From contig NZ_JBJGED010000014.1 in NCBI RefSeq assembly GCF_045062745.1, forward strand, positions 62,001 to 126,000: a stretch of 64,000 nucleotides of DNA, read 5' to 3'. The translations under genes were made by a program, and so were the position numbers. Position 1 is the first letter of the stretch; each line of letters begins with the position of its first letter. Shown here piece after piece: positions 47,457-56,664 of this stretch. This DNA comes from Paenibacillus_AA sp045062745 (lineage in GTDB: Bacteria; Bacillota; Bacilli; Paenibacillales; NBRC-103111). The notes under the pieces are model-generated. The model saw nothing but the letters and a program-made list of their open reading frames with translations. It had not been told where the DNA came from and made no database searches.

Positions 47457-48989
47457 CTACTCGATGACAAAGCCCGCCAATTCCAGCAGTTGTCCCCACG
47501 TACGTATGGTGGACTTCTTCCTCCCTGCTGAGATCGGGTTCGTAAAACAGAGCAGCTTTCCAACGGTGTCCCGAATTTCATACCGTCTCCAGTTATAGTC
47601 GCCGGGCGTCCAGTTGAACGAAAAAGCTTGTCTCCGCAGGTCCGACCCGATCTCCCAGGAGTCGATCTGAACCCCGTTCTCGATCAAGCAAAGTTGCGAG
47701 TCCCGAGCCTGTTGTACGATCAATTCCATGTGAACGTATCCATCCGGAGAAGCTGCGAGTGCCTCGGTCAAGTCGTCTCCAAAGGTGAAGCTTTTGCTCC
47801 CGACCTGTACCGTTACATCCAACATCGGCCCTCTGGACACATAGACATGGCCGGCTCTCAGCCCGAGCAGCAGCTCCTCCGGTGTAAGTCGATCGAGCAG
47901 GACGTAACTCGCCGGATCGCCGATCGTATCGGACGAACCGTCCGCTTCATAACGATACTCGGGCTTCTGATGCGTATCGGAGCCTCCAACGCCCGGAATC
48001 CGGTAACCCTCGTTCCAAAGCAGACTCCAGAGCGTGAGTGTACGTTCCGTCAGGTAGTCCGCACGCGCGCGGGACGGGCTATTCCAAATTTCGAATAGAT
48101 CGATGAGTTCCAGCGGCGTATCCGGATACCGCCATGCGAACCGGCCGGCCAGCGGATGGTTAAGCGTCCGCAACGCCCCGGCTGCGGCGGCCTCGGCCAT
48201 CAGCCGATTTTGCCCGGCTTGCGTCTCCATGCCTCGATCGGCCCTTCCGGTTCCCCAGCTGTCGATCCAAGTCCGTAAGCCGACCGCATTCCAATCTCCC
48301 TTGCCGAATGAAGTGAACTCCATTCCCGGAAGAACGAGCGGCCTCCCCTTGGGCCAGCTGCCAGGCATTACGTTGTGCTCGGTCACTACGTAATAATCCA
48401 GCCCTCTCGCCTCAGCCTGACGCGTCATCTCGCTAGGGGTCATCTGGCCGTCCGACAATGTGGTATGGCCATGAAGATCCCCCTTGTACCAACGTCTGCC
48501 GCTCCCTCGGCATTGGAACCAGTCGTAGCGGTTCAGCGTCAATTCGGGTCCCGCATCCTCTTCGTTCCCGTCACACCAGACCTCCCGCTCTTCATCGTGG
48601 GACGGGGTTAGCCCTGCTGCGGCTAAATCCGGCACAGGACCGTCGCCTGAGATCCAGCTGAGGACGAACGATTCCGGCGCGTTCCTCAGGAATTGGATCG
48701 TCCATACGCCACTGCTTATCGTTCCGGCCGCAGCAGCCATGCTCGTCACATAAGGATCGCGGTGCAAGAGGACGACTCGCGTCTCCATAACGTCCAGATG
48801 CATGAACCTCACACGTCCGGCAGGGTCGCGTACCACGAGCTGCCGCCATGTGCGGGGTTTCCCATAATCGAACCGCAAGACCATCCATGCCGCAGGGGTT
48901 GCCACCTCGAACGCAAGCGATGCGGGCTGGGACTCCAACGTTTCGGAACCCCTGTAGTGAACGCTCTGCCAACTCTGCCAATCTTCCAT
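47457..48989 (-). CDS. PHP-domain metallohydrolase, CehA/McbA family
   Basis: The 510-residue protein has an N-terminal beta-sandwich (about 1-165) and a PHP domain with KGDLHGHTTLSDGQMTP (HxH metal motif), YYVVTEHNVMPG and GVGGSDTHQKPEY. A C-terminal beta-domain follows. Family members hydrolyse phosphoesters or carbamate-like bonds with two or three metals. No signal peptide is visible. GGAGG precedes the ATG. It lies 12 bp after the permease gene, so it belongs to the module E transport operon. The substrate is unknown. Confidence 0.9.
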   Translation of the reverse strand: MEDWQSWQSVHYRGSETLESQPASLAFEVATPAAWMVLRFDYGKPRTWRQLVVRDPAGRVRFMHLDVMETRVVLLHRDPYVTSMAAAAGTISSGVWTIQFLRNAPESFVLSWISGDGPVPDLAAAGLTPSHDEEREVWCDGNEEDAGPELTLNRYDWFQCRGSGRRWYKGDLHGHTTLSDGQMTPSEMTRQAEARGLDYYVVTEHNVMPGSWPKGRPLVLPGMEFTSFGKGDWNAVGLRTWIDSWGTGRADRGMETQAGQNRLMAEAAAAGALRTLNHPLAGRFAWRYPDTPLELIDLFEIWNSPSRARADYLTERTLTLWSLLWNEGYRIPGVGGSDTHQKPEYRYEADGSSDTIGDPASYVLLDRLTPEELLLGLRAGHVYVSRGPMLDVTVQVGSKSFTFGDDLTEALAASPDGYVHMELIVQQARDSQLCLIENGVQIDSWEIGSDLRRQAFSFNWTPGDYNWRRYEIRDTVGKLLCFTNPISAGRKKSTIRTWGQLLELAGFVIE

Positions 48990-49001
48990 GGCAACGGCCT
49001 C

Positions 49002-49889
49002 CTATTCTTTTAAAGATCCGAGCATGGCGCCTTTCACAAAATATTTTTGCAGGAACGGATAGACGATCAAAATCGGGAGTGTAGTGAATAAGATCGCAGC
49101 GGCCTTAATCGTCTCGGGACTGGAGTGCACTCCGGAATCGAGGGCAATGCTGTCGAGTCCCGAATCCGTCATACTCGACGCTACCATATTCTTGAGCTTC
49201 AACTGGAGCGGGAACAGGTCCTTGGAGCGAATATAGATCATGGCTCCGAAGTAGGCGTTCCACGTCCCGACCGAGTGGAAGAGGGCGATGGTAGCGAGGA
49301 CGGGCGTAGAGAGCGGCAGGACAAGCCGGGCGTAGACACCGAATTCTCCGCTGCCGTCGATCTTCATAGCGTCCACGAGCTCTGCAGACACACTTTGGAA
49401 GAACGTCTTCATGATGAATACATTGTAGGCGCCTAGCGCTCCAGGAATAATTAGCGCCCAGAGCGAATTGATCATCCCTAGCTCCTTCACGATCAGGTAG
49501 CTCGGGATGAGCGGCACCGGGAAGATGAAGGTAACGAGAATCAGCTTCAGCAGCAGCTTCCGTCCCGGCATGGCGGGTCGAATGAGCGCATAGGCCAGTG
49601 CGGATGTGAGCAGGAGGCAGAGCAGGGTTCCCATCACGGTAATATACACACTAATCCCCATGGCTCTCCACATGTCGCGCATGTGCAGGAGGGATTCGTA
49701 GATTTTCGTCTGAAACCCTTTGGGCCACAAAATCACCAGCTTGTTGTTGGCATAAAGCGGATCGCTGAGCGAGACGGCGAGCAGATGGATCATCGGGGAG
49801 ATCATCGTGAAGCATAAGCCGACGAAAAAGAGGGCGTTCACCCATTGAAACGTGGTCTCGGAGCGGTAAGCTTTCATGGTTGTACCCAT
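49002..49889 (-). CDS. ABC permease, LplC-type
   Basis: The 295-residue six-helix permease has the docking loop VDAMKIDGSGEFGVYARLVL, then PLSTPV. It ends with the family's YPFLQKYFVKGAMLGSLKE. The ATG at 49889 follows AGGAAAGGA; an in-frame ATG four codons later is possible. It is 7 bp downstream of its LplB-type partner. Confidence 0.94.
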   Translation of the reverse strand: MGTTMKAYRSETTFQWVNALFFVGLCFTMISPMIHLLAVSLSDPLYANNKLVILWPKGFQTKIYESLLHMRDMWRAMGISVYITVMGTLLCLLLTSALAYALIRPAMPGRKLLLKLILVTFIFPVPLIPSYLIVKELGMINSLWALIIPGALGAYNVFIMKTFFQSVSAELVDAMKIDGSGEFGVYARLVLPLSTPVLATIALFHSVGTWNAYFGAMIYIRSKDLFPLQLKLKNMVASSMTDSGLDSIALDSGVHSSPETIKAAAILFTTLPILIVYPFLQKYFVKGAMLGSLKE

Positions 49890-49896
49890 TCCTTTC

Positions 49897-50796
49897 CTAG
49901 TAAATGCTTTCCCCCGTTGTTCTTCGGCTAAGCGTATTCAACCCGACGACAAGGAGGACGCCTACAAATGCCTTGAACAGTCCGATTGCCGTCGTATAGC
50001 TGTACTGCCCTCCCATTAGGCCGACCCGGTATACATACGTATCAAAGACGTCGCCTACTTCCCGAACGAGCGGATTGAGGAAGAACAGCACCTGTTCCAC
50101 GTTCGCATCGAGAATATGCCCGATGCGCAGCAACAGAAGGACGACGATCGCCGGCATGAGCGAAGGAAGCGTAATGTGCCAGGCACGCTTCCAGCGCCCC
50201 GCACCGTCCACCATAGCGGCTTCGTACAAATTGGGATTAATGCCGGCGATGGCCGCCAAATAGATGATCATCGACCAGCCGACTTCCTTCCACACCCCAA
50301 GACTGATTACGATGCCTAGGAAGTATCGGGGCTCCGTCAAGAAAGAGACAGGCTCCATCCCCAAGCCAGCGAGCCCTTGATTGATAAGCCCTCCCCGGGC
50401 CAGCAGATCAGTAAAGATGCCCCCTACAATGACCCAGGACAAAAAGTGCGGGAGATAGAGCAGCGTCTGAGTCGTCCGCTTGAACCAGCTGAGCCGAATT
50501 TCGTTCAAGAGCAGCGCGAGCAGCAAAGGAGCCGGGAATCCGAAGAGGATCGAATAAAGGCCGAACTTGAGTGAGTTTCGCAGAACCATGATGAATTCCG
50601 CGTACTGGAACATGAAGATGAAATGTTTGAAGCCTACCCACTTGCTATGAAAGACCCCCGAGAAGATGTTGTATTCCTGGAAGGCAATCAGGTTGCCGAA
50701 GAGCGGAATGTATTTGAAAATTACAAAATGGGCGATGGCCGGCAGCGCCAGCAGCGTCAATACAAGGGCATCGATCGATTTGGCTTTACGAAACAA
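49897..50796 (-). CDS. ABC permease, LplB-type
   Basis: The 299-residue permease has LPAIAHFVIFKYIPLFGNLI, the LplB/YtcP-type opening, and a docking loop YEAAMVDGAGRWKRAWHITL. The frame stays open to 51012, but that stretch overlaps the binding-protein gene. A TTG at 50796 with AAGGGAG 9 nt before it gives the normal family length; a CTG one codon earlier is the alternative. Confidence 0.9.
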   Translation of the reverse strand: MFRKAKSIDALVLTLLALPAIAHFVIFKYIPLFGNLIAFQEYNIFSGVFHSKWVGFKHFIFMFQYAEFIMVLRNSLKFGLYSILFGFPAPLLLALLLNEIRLSWFKRTTQTLLYLPHFLSWVIVGGIFTDLLARGGLINQGLAGLGMEPVSFLTEPRYFLGIVISLGVWKEVGWSMIIYLAAIAGINPNLYEAAMVDGAGRWKRAWHITLPSLMPAIVVLLLLRIGHILDANVEQVLFFLNPLVREVGDVFDTYVYRVGLMGGQYSYTTAIGLFKAFVGVLLVVGLNTLSRRTTGESIY

Positions 50797-50821
50797 CAGA
50801 GTAGTCTCCCTTCTGATGCAA

Positions 50822-50853
50822 AGGCCCCCTAGCCAGCAAACTCCAGAGGGCCT
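50822..50853 (-). promoter_or_regulatory. Hairpin between binding-protein and permease genes (module E)
   Basis: Arms AGGCCCCCTAG (50822-50832) and CCAGAGGGCCT (50843-50853) pair at nine of eleven positions. No U-tract follows on the minus strand. The position is equivalent to the hairpins of modules B and D. Confidence 0.55.
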
Positions 50854-50873
50854 CACATGCTGAGTGCGTCGCG

Positions 50874-52466
50874 TTATTTCTTCATGGAGCTGTTGTACCA
50901 GTCGGTCGCTTCTTTGATCGCCGCTTCTCCGCCGCGCTTTTTCCACTCGGAGACGAAGGTGTCGAAGCCCTTGTCCAGATCTTCCTTGCCCACAACGAGC
51001 TTCACGAACCAATCGTAGAACAGGCTGCCCGCCACGAAGCCCGGATTCAGCTCGGGACGACCGTCCATGGACTTAAGCTGCGGCAAATAGACGGCATCGT
51101 TCTTCATCACTACGCTTTTGGCATCATCGTAGCCTTTCAAGACCTTATCGCTGTTAGGCAACATTTTGAGAACCAACGGGTTATTCAAGCCATTCTCCCG
51201 AACGTTGATGGAAAGCTGGTAGAACTCCTTCTCATTCAACTCTGTGTTGTTCGGACCGTTCGGATCAAATTTGACCTTACCGCCCTCTTCCGTATAGTTA
51301 AAATCCTTGATGCCGTAGGCAAAAAATTTATCGGCTTCAGGAGAGCTCCAAGCCCACTCCAAAAACTTGACGATTTCTTCCGGATTTTTCGTTCCGCTCG
51401 GAATCGTCCAGACGAAATAGATCTGGTCCGTACCGTTCTGCAGGAAGTTCTCCCCGCGGGGACCCTTAGGCGGTACAGCCATCGTGATGGCCGCTTTCGG
51501 CTGGTTCGGAAACTGCTGGGCGGCCACGGCCGCGTATTGATATGTAGCGGCTCCCCAGGCGGCGACCAATCCTTTGGAAATGTCCGCTCCGCGGTCACCC
51601 TGCTTCTTCGTAATGAAATCTTTCTCGATATACCCGTTGTCATACAGCTTCTTATAGAATGCAATCGCTTCCTTCATCTGCGGCTGAATAATATCCGGCT
51701 CCAGCTTGCCGTCGCGCACGTGCCACGTTCCCGGCCGCACTCCGAACGAACCGGTAAACACGTCGTTCCAGGACATGTTGTCCGTTAGCGAAAGCGCCCA
51801 CTCATTATTCGGGTCTCCATCTCCATTCACATCATTCACTTTGACCGCCTCGGCGAATTTCAAAAACTCATCCAACGTTTTGGGCACGTCCATTTTCAGC
51901 TGATCGAGTATATCTTGCCGGTAGAAGATGATTCGGTCGGCCGCCGCTCCGTTCAACGTAGGGATACCGTAGATTTTTCCGTTCTTCATAACTTTAGGGC
52001 TGTTCCAGGCGACTTCCGGAATCTTCTTCTTCAGATTCGGAGCGTACTTGTCGATGAGCGGACCGAGCTCCATGAATACGCCCCGGTCCACGGCCCCCTG
52101 ATGAACTTCCCAGTCAACGCTGCCCGTCCGGACCAGATCCGCGAGCTCCCCGGAAGCGAAGCGAAGAGACAGCTGCTGACGGAAATCGATATCGTGTCCG
52201 AGGAATTCATAGCTGACATTGTACCCGGACAGCCGGCTCAGCTCCGCGTAATACTTCGCTTTTTTGTCATCAGGGCCTTTGGAGGCGAAGCCCGAATTGT
52301 TATGCGACAGCAAAATCTTGATGTCTTTTTTCACCGGCTCTTTTTTGCCGGTCTCGCCGTCCTTGGGAGCCGCTCCGTCCGGACTGCTGCACGCGGACAA
52401 AGCTGTGGCGGCCAGCAAGACCGATGCAGCTCCCGCAAGTACGGATTTCTTGAATTTGTAAGACAC
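50874..52466 (-). CDS. ABC transporter sugar-binding lipoprotein, LplA-type (module E)
   Basis: The 530-residue binding protein has a lipobox ATALSAC (Cys26) and the LplA-type fold (DVNGDGDPNNEWALS). The GTG at 52466 is chosen because CGGAGGGA precedes it and the signal peptide starts there. It is the first gene of the module E transport operon and lies about 100 bp downstream of the response regulator gene. A TATAAT -10 and CACTATGG direct repeats are upstream. Confidence 0.93.
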   Translation of the reverse strand: MSYKFKKSVLAGAASVLLAATALSACSSPDGAAPKDGETGKKEPVKKDIKILLSHNNSGFASKGPDDKKAKYYAELSRLSGYNVSYEFLGHDIDFRQQLSLRFASGELADLVRTGSVDWEVHQGAVDRGVFMELGPLIDKYAPNLKKKIPEVAWNSPKVMKNGKIYGIPTLNGAAADRIIFYRQDILDQLKMDVPKTLDEFLKFAEAVKVNDVNGDGDPNNEWALSLTDNMSWNDVFTGSFGVRPGTWHVRDGKLEPDIIQPQMKEAIAFYKKLYDNGYIEKDFITKKQGDRGADISKGLVAAWGAATYQYAAVAAQQFPNQPKAAITMAVPPKGPRGENFLQNGTDQIYFVWTIPSGTKNPEEIVKFLEWAWSSPEADKFFAYGIKDFNYTEEGGKVKFDPNGPNNTELNEKEFYQLSINVRENGLNNPLVLKMLPNSDKVLKGYDDAKSVVMKNDAVYLPQLKSMDGRPELNPGFVAGSLFYDWFVKLVVGKEDLDKGFDTFVSEWKKRGGEAAIKEATDWYNSSMKK

Positions 52467-52521
52467 AGTAATCCCTCCGATAATCAATGTGATAAGGTTC
52501 ATCATGGGCTTCATGTGTTTG

Positions 52522-52554
52522 ATTATAGAAGAACGATCACTATGGCCACTATGG
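52522..52554 (-). promoter_or_regulatory. Promoter of the module E transport operon
   Basis: TATAAT on the minus strand at 52527-52522. CACTATGG occurs twice at 52538-52545 and 52547-52554, overlapping the -35 region, which has no good TTGACA. This fits an activator-dependent promoter controlled by the adjacent response regulator; the link is inference. Confidence 0.5.
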
Positions 52555-52569
52555 AATTATCAACGAAAA

Positions 52570-53664
52570 CTAGAACATATCCTCATCGACTTGAATGCTC
52601 CCGGCATAGTCGTATTTGCGGAACTCCGAAGGCGTGACACCTGTGTATTTCTTGAACGTCTTAGAGAAATAGGCGTAATCCGAGAAGCCGACGCGTTCTC
52701 CCGCCTCAAATACCTTTACCGTAGGATTTTTCAGGTACTCCATGGCCTTCTCGATCCTCAGGCGGGTCAAATATTGATTCAAGGACATGCCGGCCTCCCG
52801 TTTGAACAAGATTCCGAAGTAATTCGGCGAAATCTCGAAATGCGCGGCGACCTCCTTAACCGTCAGGTCGGATTTCATGTAATGGTCTTCCATATATGCC
52901 GACACGGATTTGAGCATGCGGTTGTAGCTCCACCAGTTCCGCGAACTCCGGATCTGGTCGAGGACTCCCGCTAGGCTGGCATCCAGCGCTTCGCAAAGTT
53001 TTTCGTTCCCCATCGGCCCCTCAGGCAACTGGATGACCGGCAGGGGCGGCGAGCCTTGCCCCAACTGCTCCAGTTCACCGTTCAAGACGACCAGATAATA
53101 CGCGAGCATTTCCCGGAGTTGAGACAGGGCCTGTCCCGCCGAAGCTTCCATGATAAGCGTGCGGAAGCGCCCCAGCTCCATTCGAACCTCATGTTCTTCG
53201 AGACGCCAGACCCACTTCGCCATGCGCTCCGCGTCCAACTTCCAAGTCCACATCCATTGCTTGGGGGCGGCGTTGCCGCGTTTCCGTTCAATTCGACTGC
53301 CCATCTTACGCAGCGCAGTCCTCATATAGTCCGGATCGATCGGTTTCAGCAAATAATCGGCGACGCCGAATCGAAGCGCGCTCTGGGCATATTCGAAATC
53401 GCTATAGCCCGAGACGACGATGAATTCCGTAGAGGCCCCTTCCTCCGACAGGCTGCGAATGAGCTCCAATCCGTCGAGTCCCGGCATCCGGATGTCCGTA
53501 ATAAGCAGGTCCGGCTTCATCTTGGAAGCCAACCGCAGCGCGTTCTCCCCGTCATGGGCTTCGCCCACGACCGTGAAGCCGGCGTTATCCCGTTCGATCA
53601 TAGTTCGCAGGCTGATCCGAACCATTCGTTCATCGTCGGCGATCACCACCGTATGCATAGCCAT
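52570..53664 (-). CDS. AraC-type response regulator (module E)
   Basis: The 364-residue protein has a receiver domain (D10/D11, phospho-acceptor D57 in LITDIRMPG, K107-region DYLLKPID) and a C-terminal HTH_18 pair (about 265-355, GFSDYAYFSKTFKKYTGVTP). The linker is shorter than in the module A regulator. AAGGAG precedes the ATG. It is two bases from the kinase gene, upstream of the transport operon it probably activates. Confidence 0.95.
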   Translation of the reverse strand: MAMHTVVIADDERMVRISLRTMIERDNAGFTVVGEAHDGENALRLASKMKPDLLITDIRMPGLDGLELIRSLSEEGASTEFIVVSGYSDFEYAQSALRFGVADYLLKPIDPDYMRTALRKMGSRIERKRGNAAPKQWMWTWKLDAERMAKWVWRLEEHEVRMELGRFRTLIMEASAGQALSQLREMLAYYLVVLNGELEQLGQGSPPLPVIQLPEGPMGNEKLCEALDASLAGVLDQIRSSRNWWSYNRMLKSVSAYMEDHYMKSDLTVKEVAAHFEISPNYFGILFKREAGMSLNQYLTRLRIEKAMEYLKNPTVKVFEAGERVGFSDYAYFSKTFKKYTGVTPSEFRKYDYAGSIQVDEDMF

Positions 53665-53666
53665 CG

Positions 53667-55328
53667 TCAGATGCTCCTTTCGCTAAGGCGCGGAGTAATC
53701 ACGCCGGTCATATAGGGAAGTAGAATACGGATGATCGAGCCGTCCTCGCCCGAACGGATGATATGGATTCCGTAAGGGACGCCGAAACCCAAGCGAAGCC
53801 GGGCGTGTACATTCCAGAGACCGATCCGTTGGAAGGGGCTGAAGCCGGATTGGAGCATTTTATTTTCCGAGATCGTCTCGAAGGCTTCGTTATATTTCCG
53901 GGCCAGCTCCGGCGGCATCCCTCCGCCTTCGTCTTCGATGTATAGGGCGAACGCGTCTGCCTCCGCAACACCGGTAATCTTAATTGTACTAGGCGTGATC
54001 TCGTGCTGCTCATACGCGTGTTGGAAGGCATTCTCGACCAACGGTTGAACGATGAGGCGGTATACATACACTTTGTCCAGCATGTCGCTGTCCACGTTCA
54101 CTACGAATTGCAAGTTGTCATAGCGCTGCTCCTGAATCATCATGTAGTTCCTAATATGGTCCAGCTCCTCGCGAAGGCTGACCACCTGGTCGGGGTTGCT
54201 TACGCTATATCGGAACAAATTCGACAAATGCTGCGTCATGCGGCTGATCGGCCTCACTTGGGCTACGATGGCATAGGCATTGATAATTTCTAAGGCATTG
54301 TACAGAAAATGAGGATTAATGCGGGATTGAAGGGCGGACATCAAGGAATCTCGATGCTTCAGCTCCAATTCCTTCTCCCGCAAACGGTTCATGTGGATCT
54401 CACCCAGCAGCCTCTTAATCTCCCAAAACATCCGAGAGAAAACGAGAAAGGCTAACCCGAGAATCACAGCCCCGACCAGCAAGGTCAGCAGTTGAAGCCG
54501 AATCAGGCCGCCGAGCAGCTCGTACTTGGAAATCTCGGAAACAATCTTGAATTTAGTCTGCTTGGAGACCTGATACACCAGTAATTTTTTTCCTTCCGGT
54601 TCCTTCATCTCGAGCCGACCGCTTTCCTGATTCATTTGTTCGAATTGAGGCAAAAATTGTCCCCATTTTTGGCGGTCGGTGTGATAGAGAATTTGTCCCT
54701 GCTCATCCGCAATCGCGAAGGAGCCGTGTTTCCCGTAAGGCTTAATATCCGCAATTCTGACGAATTGGTCGAACGAAAGAGCCATGATGATGCTGCCGGC
54801 AGGCTCATACGACACATTATCCATGACGATTCGGTATATGATCAGGACCGGTACTCCGTCCTTCTCGGCCATCCCAGCAATCTTAAAATTGTCCGTCCAC
54901 TGAAAACTGCCGAACGGTTCAATGTCCTTCGGGAGTTGGATCGGACTTCCGTATGCCGCACCCTTAGCCGTTAGGATCGTGAAGCCGGCTATGTCCTTGC
55001 GCAGGTTCGACACCAGTTCTATAGGGAACCGGCCCTTCAGACGAAACATTTCATAAGAATTGTTAGGATCGGCTTTGATGAATTCTTGAATGAGCGGATG
55101 GCCCGGCAGCGATCTGGTATCCGCACTAATGCCGGTGAAATATTCGTCCAGCTGCATATTAACGCGTTGGACCAGTTGCTCATTATAGTAAATGCCGCTC
55201 TCTTCCATCATTTCCGCTGACTTGGCATACCAGATCAGGCATAGAGCAAGAAAGGGAAGAATGAATAGAACTAGAAAGAAAACGATTAAATTTTTCTTGA
55301 TGGACAGCGGCTGCAGCAACTTTCTCAC
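53667..55328 (-). CDS. YesM-type sensor histidine kinase (module E)
   Basis: The 553-residue kinase has membrane helices near 12-32 and 280-300 with a sensor domain between them. A His_kinase segment (SRINPHFLYNALEIINAY, His phospho-acceptor) and an HATPase domain (QPLVENAFQHAYEQH, EDEGGGMPPEL) follow. It starts at a GTG (55328) with AGGGAGG upstream. It forms a two-component pair with the gene just downstream and should sense the module E sugar or its binding protein. Confidence 0.95.
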   Translation of the reverse strand: MRKLLQPLSIKKNLIVFFLVLFILPFLALCLIWYAKSAEMMEESGIYYNEQLVQRVNMQLDEYFTGISADTRSLPGHPLIQEFIKADPNNSYEMFRLKGRFPIELVSNLRKDIAGFTILTAKGAAYGSPIQLPKDIEPFGSFQWTDNFKIAGMAEKDGVPVLIIYRIVMDNVSYEPAGSIIMALSFDQFVRIADIKPYGKHGSFAIADEQGQILYHTDRQKWGQFLPQFEQMNQESGRLEMKEPEGKKLLVYQVSKQTKFKIVSEISKYELLGGLIRLQLLTLLVGAVILGLAFLVFSRMFWEIKRLLGEIHMNRLREKELELKHRDSLMSALQSRINPHFLYNALEIINAYAIVAQVRPISRMTQHLSNLFRYSVSNPDQVVSLREELDHIRNYMMIQEQRYDNLQFVVNVDSDMLDKVYVYRLIVQPLVENAFQHAYEQHEITPSTIKITGVAEADAFALYIEDEGGGMPPELARKYNEAFETISENKMLQSGFSPFQRIGLWNVHARLRLGFGVPYGIHIIRSGEDGSIIRILLPYMTGVITPRLSERSI

Positions 55329-55381
55329 AAGAATCCTCCCTAACGTGTATTCATGCAGTGAATCATGCGACGATCCCCGTC

Positions 55382-55410
55382 AGATTATCCCGAGGATTCA
55401 AGTGTGTCAA
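55382..55410 (-). promoter_or_regulatory. Sigma-A-type promoter of the module E kinase/regulator operon
   Basis: A perfect TTGACA (-35) at 55410-55405 and ATAATC or TAATCT (-10) at 55388-55382 with a 16-17 bp spacer, about 55 bp before the GTG start. Confidence 0.65.
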
Positions 55411-55487
55411 CCATCTTTACAAAAATCTTAGTTAGGTTAGGAACTGCACCAGTGCCTGTGGCAACTTATGGATGACATAGATACAAC

Positions 55488-55522
55488 AAACAAGGCTGCC
55501 GAATGATGAGTTCGGCAGCCTT
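55488..55522 (-). terminator. Intrinsic terminator of the dioxygenase gene
   Basis: A 12-bp perfect stem (55492-55503 with 55511-55522, 7-nt loop) followed on the minus strand by TTGTTTGTT. It begins about 26 bp after the stop at 55549. Confidence 0.88.
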
Positions 55523-55548
55523 GGCATGTACACTAGCAAATGGAGCTA

Positions 55549-56382
55549 TTATTTTTGGTAAACCAAAGGATTAATCTCGCTGGCGGCGAGGTCGCCCGGT
55601 TTAAGCCCGGGGAATACGGCTTCCAGATCATTGCGCCGGGCCGCGCTGTCCGGTTCGGCGATTCGGATGCCGTCCGCCATGTAAATGATGGTCATCACTT
55701 CCCGCATCGAGTCCGTCGGATTCCCAGGCGCACAGTGAGCGGTCCAACCGGAATGAAAAGTAGCGTCGCCGGCAGCCATCGCTCCATAATTGACTTGTTC
55801 GAACGATTTGGACTCGATATATTGCTGCAGGGTCTTGTGGGAATCGTCCGAGATGACCTGCTTGCTAATAAAGCCGATTTCGTGGGTTCCGGAAGCGAAT
55901 GTCATAGACCCCACTTCCTCGCTGATCGGGACAAGCGGCATCCACATCGTAATCGTGTGCCGGGTATCGAGCGGCCAATAGATTTGGTCCTGATGCCACG
56001 GCGTGTGGCCCCCTCCCGGTTCTTTATACAAAGCTTGATCGTGATAAATCCGTACGCCTTCCACCCCCATAAGATCGGCAGCGATTTTGGCGAAACGGCG
56101 TGCCAATACGAACCGCTCCACCGCTTTGCTATGCCTCCACAGGTTGCCTACTTGAATAAACGCCTTGCCGTAAGTATCTCTTTCGTTCAAAGCTTTCGTA
56201 TGCGGGTTCAGCTTGTGCACCTGCTCCGCGATTTCTTTCCGATAGGCCGCAACCTCTTCTGAATTGGCAACACCCCGGAGCAAAATATGCCCTTTCTCCT
56301 GATAGGACTGAATCTGCTCCTTGCTGACCGAATAATCCCCGTTCAAATCCGGGAGCCGGTTCACCTGTTCTGAAGCCGCCAT
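55549..56382 (-). CDS. Phytanoyl-CoA dioxygenase (PhyH) family Fe(II)/2-oxoglutarate oxygenase
   Basis: The 277-residue enzyme has an HxD iron motif in TPWHQDQIYWPL, a distal His in GWTAHCAPGNPTD, and the 2-oxoglutarate Arg in MREVMTIIYM. The family hydroxylates diverse small molecules. The ATG at 56382 has AAGGGG 8 nt before it and is preferred to 56421. It forms its own transcript upstream of the kinase operon. Its link to sugar use, such as oxidation of a methyl or alkyl substituent, is unproven. Confidence 0.92.
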   Translation of the reverse strand: MAASEQVNRLPDLNGDYSVSKEQIQSYQEKGHILLRGVANSEEVAAYRKEIAEQVHKLNPHTKALNERDTYGKAFIQVGNLWRHSKAVERFVLARRFAKIAADLMGVEGVRIYHDQALYKEPGGGHTPWHQDQIYWPLDTRHTITMWMPLVPISEEVGSMTFASGTHEIGFISKQVISDDSHKTLQQYIESKSFEQVNYGAMAAGDATFHSGWTAHCAPGNPTDSMREVMTIIYMADGIRIAEPDSAARRNDLEAVFPGLKPGDLAASEINPLVYQK

Positions 56383-56596
56383 CTGTCTGTCCCCTTCCCT
56401 TGAGAAATCCTGCCCCTCCATTATAGTCTTTCTTCTGCCGGAACCCGATGTAAAAACAAATCGAGTTCATTGTCAAAAACGTTTGTCCCTTCTACCTAAT
56501 GCTTGCATTGCCTAGGTAATATGACCCGTCGATCATACAGAAACCTTATCTCGGAAACTGGTAATAACGACCTATAAAATGTATTCCTTGGCGGAA

Positions 56597-56625
56597 TAGT
56601 CAAAACTAGTAGGTTTCTATATACT
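56597..56625 (+). promoter_or_regulatory. Promoter of the SLH protein gene
   Basis: TAGTCA (-35) at 56597-56602 and TATACT (-10) at 56620-56625 with a 17-bp spacer, 39 bp before the ATG. The rest of 56383-56664 holds nothing else I recognise. Confidence 0.55.
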
Positions 56626-56664
56626 TAGATACGATTTGGAACGGCAGAGCTTTAAGGAGGATAT

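Noticed and set aside
50797..51012. N-terminal extension of the LplB-type permease
   Set aside because: Overlaps the binding-protein gene, is Arg-rich and unlike any permease; the TTG at 50796 has a proper ribosome site.
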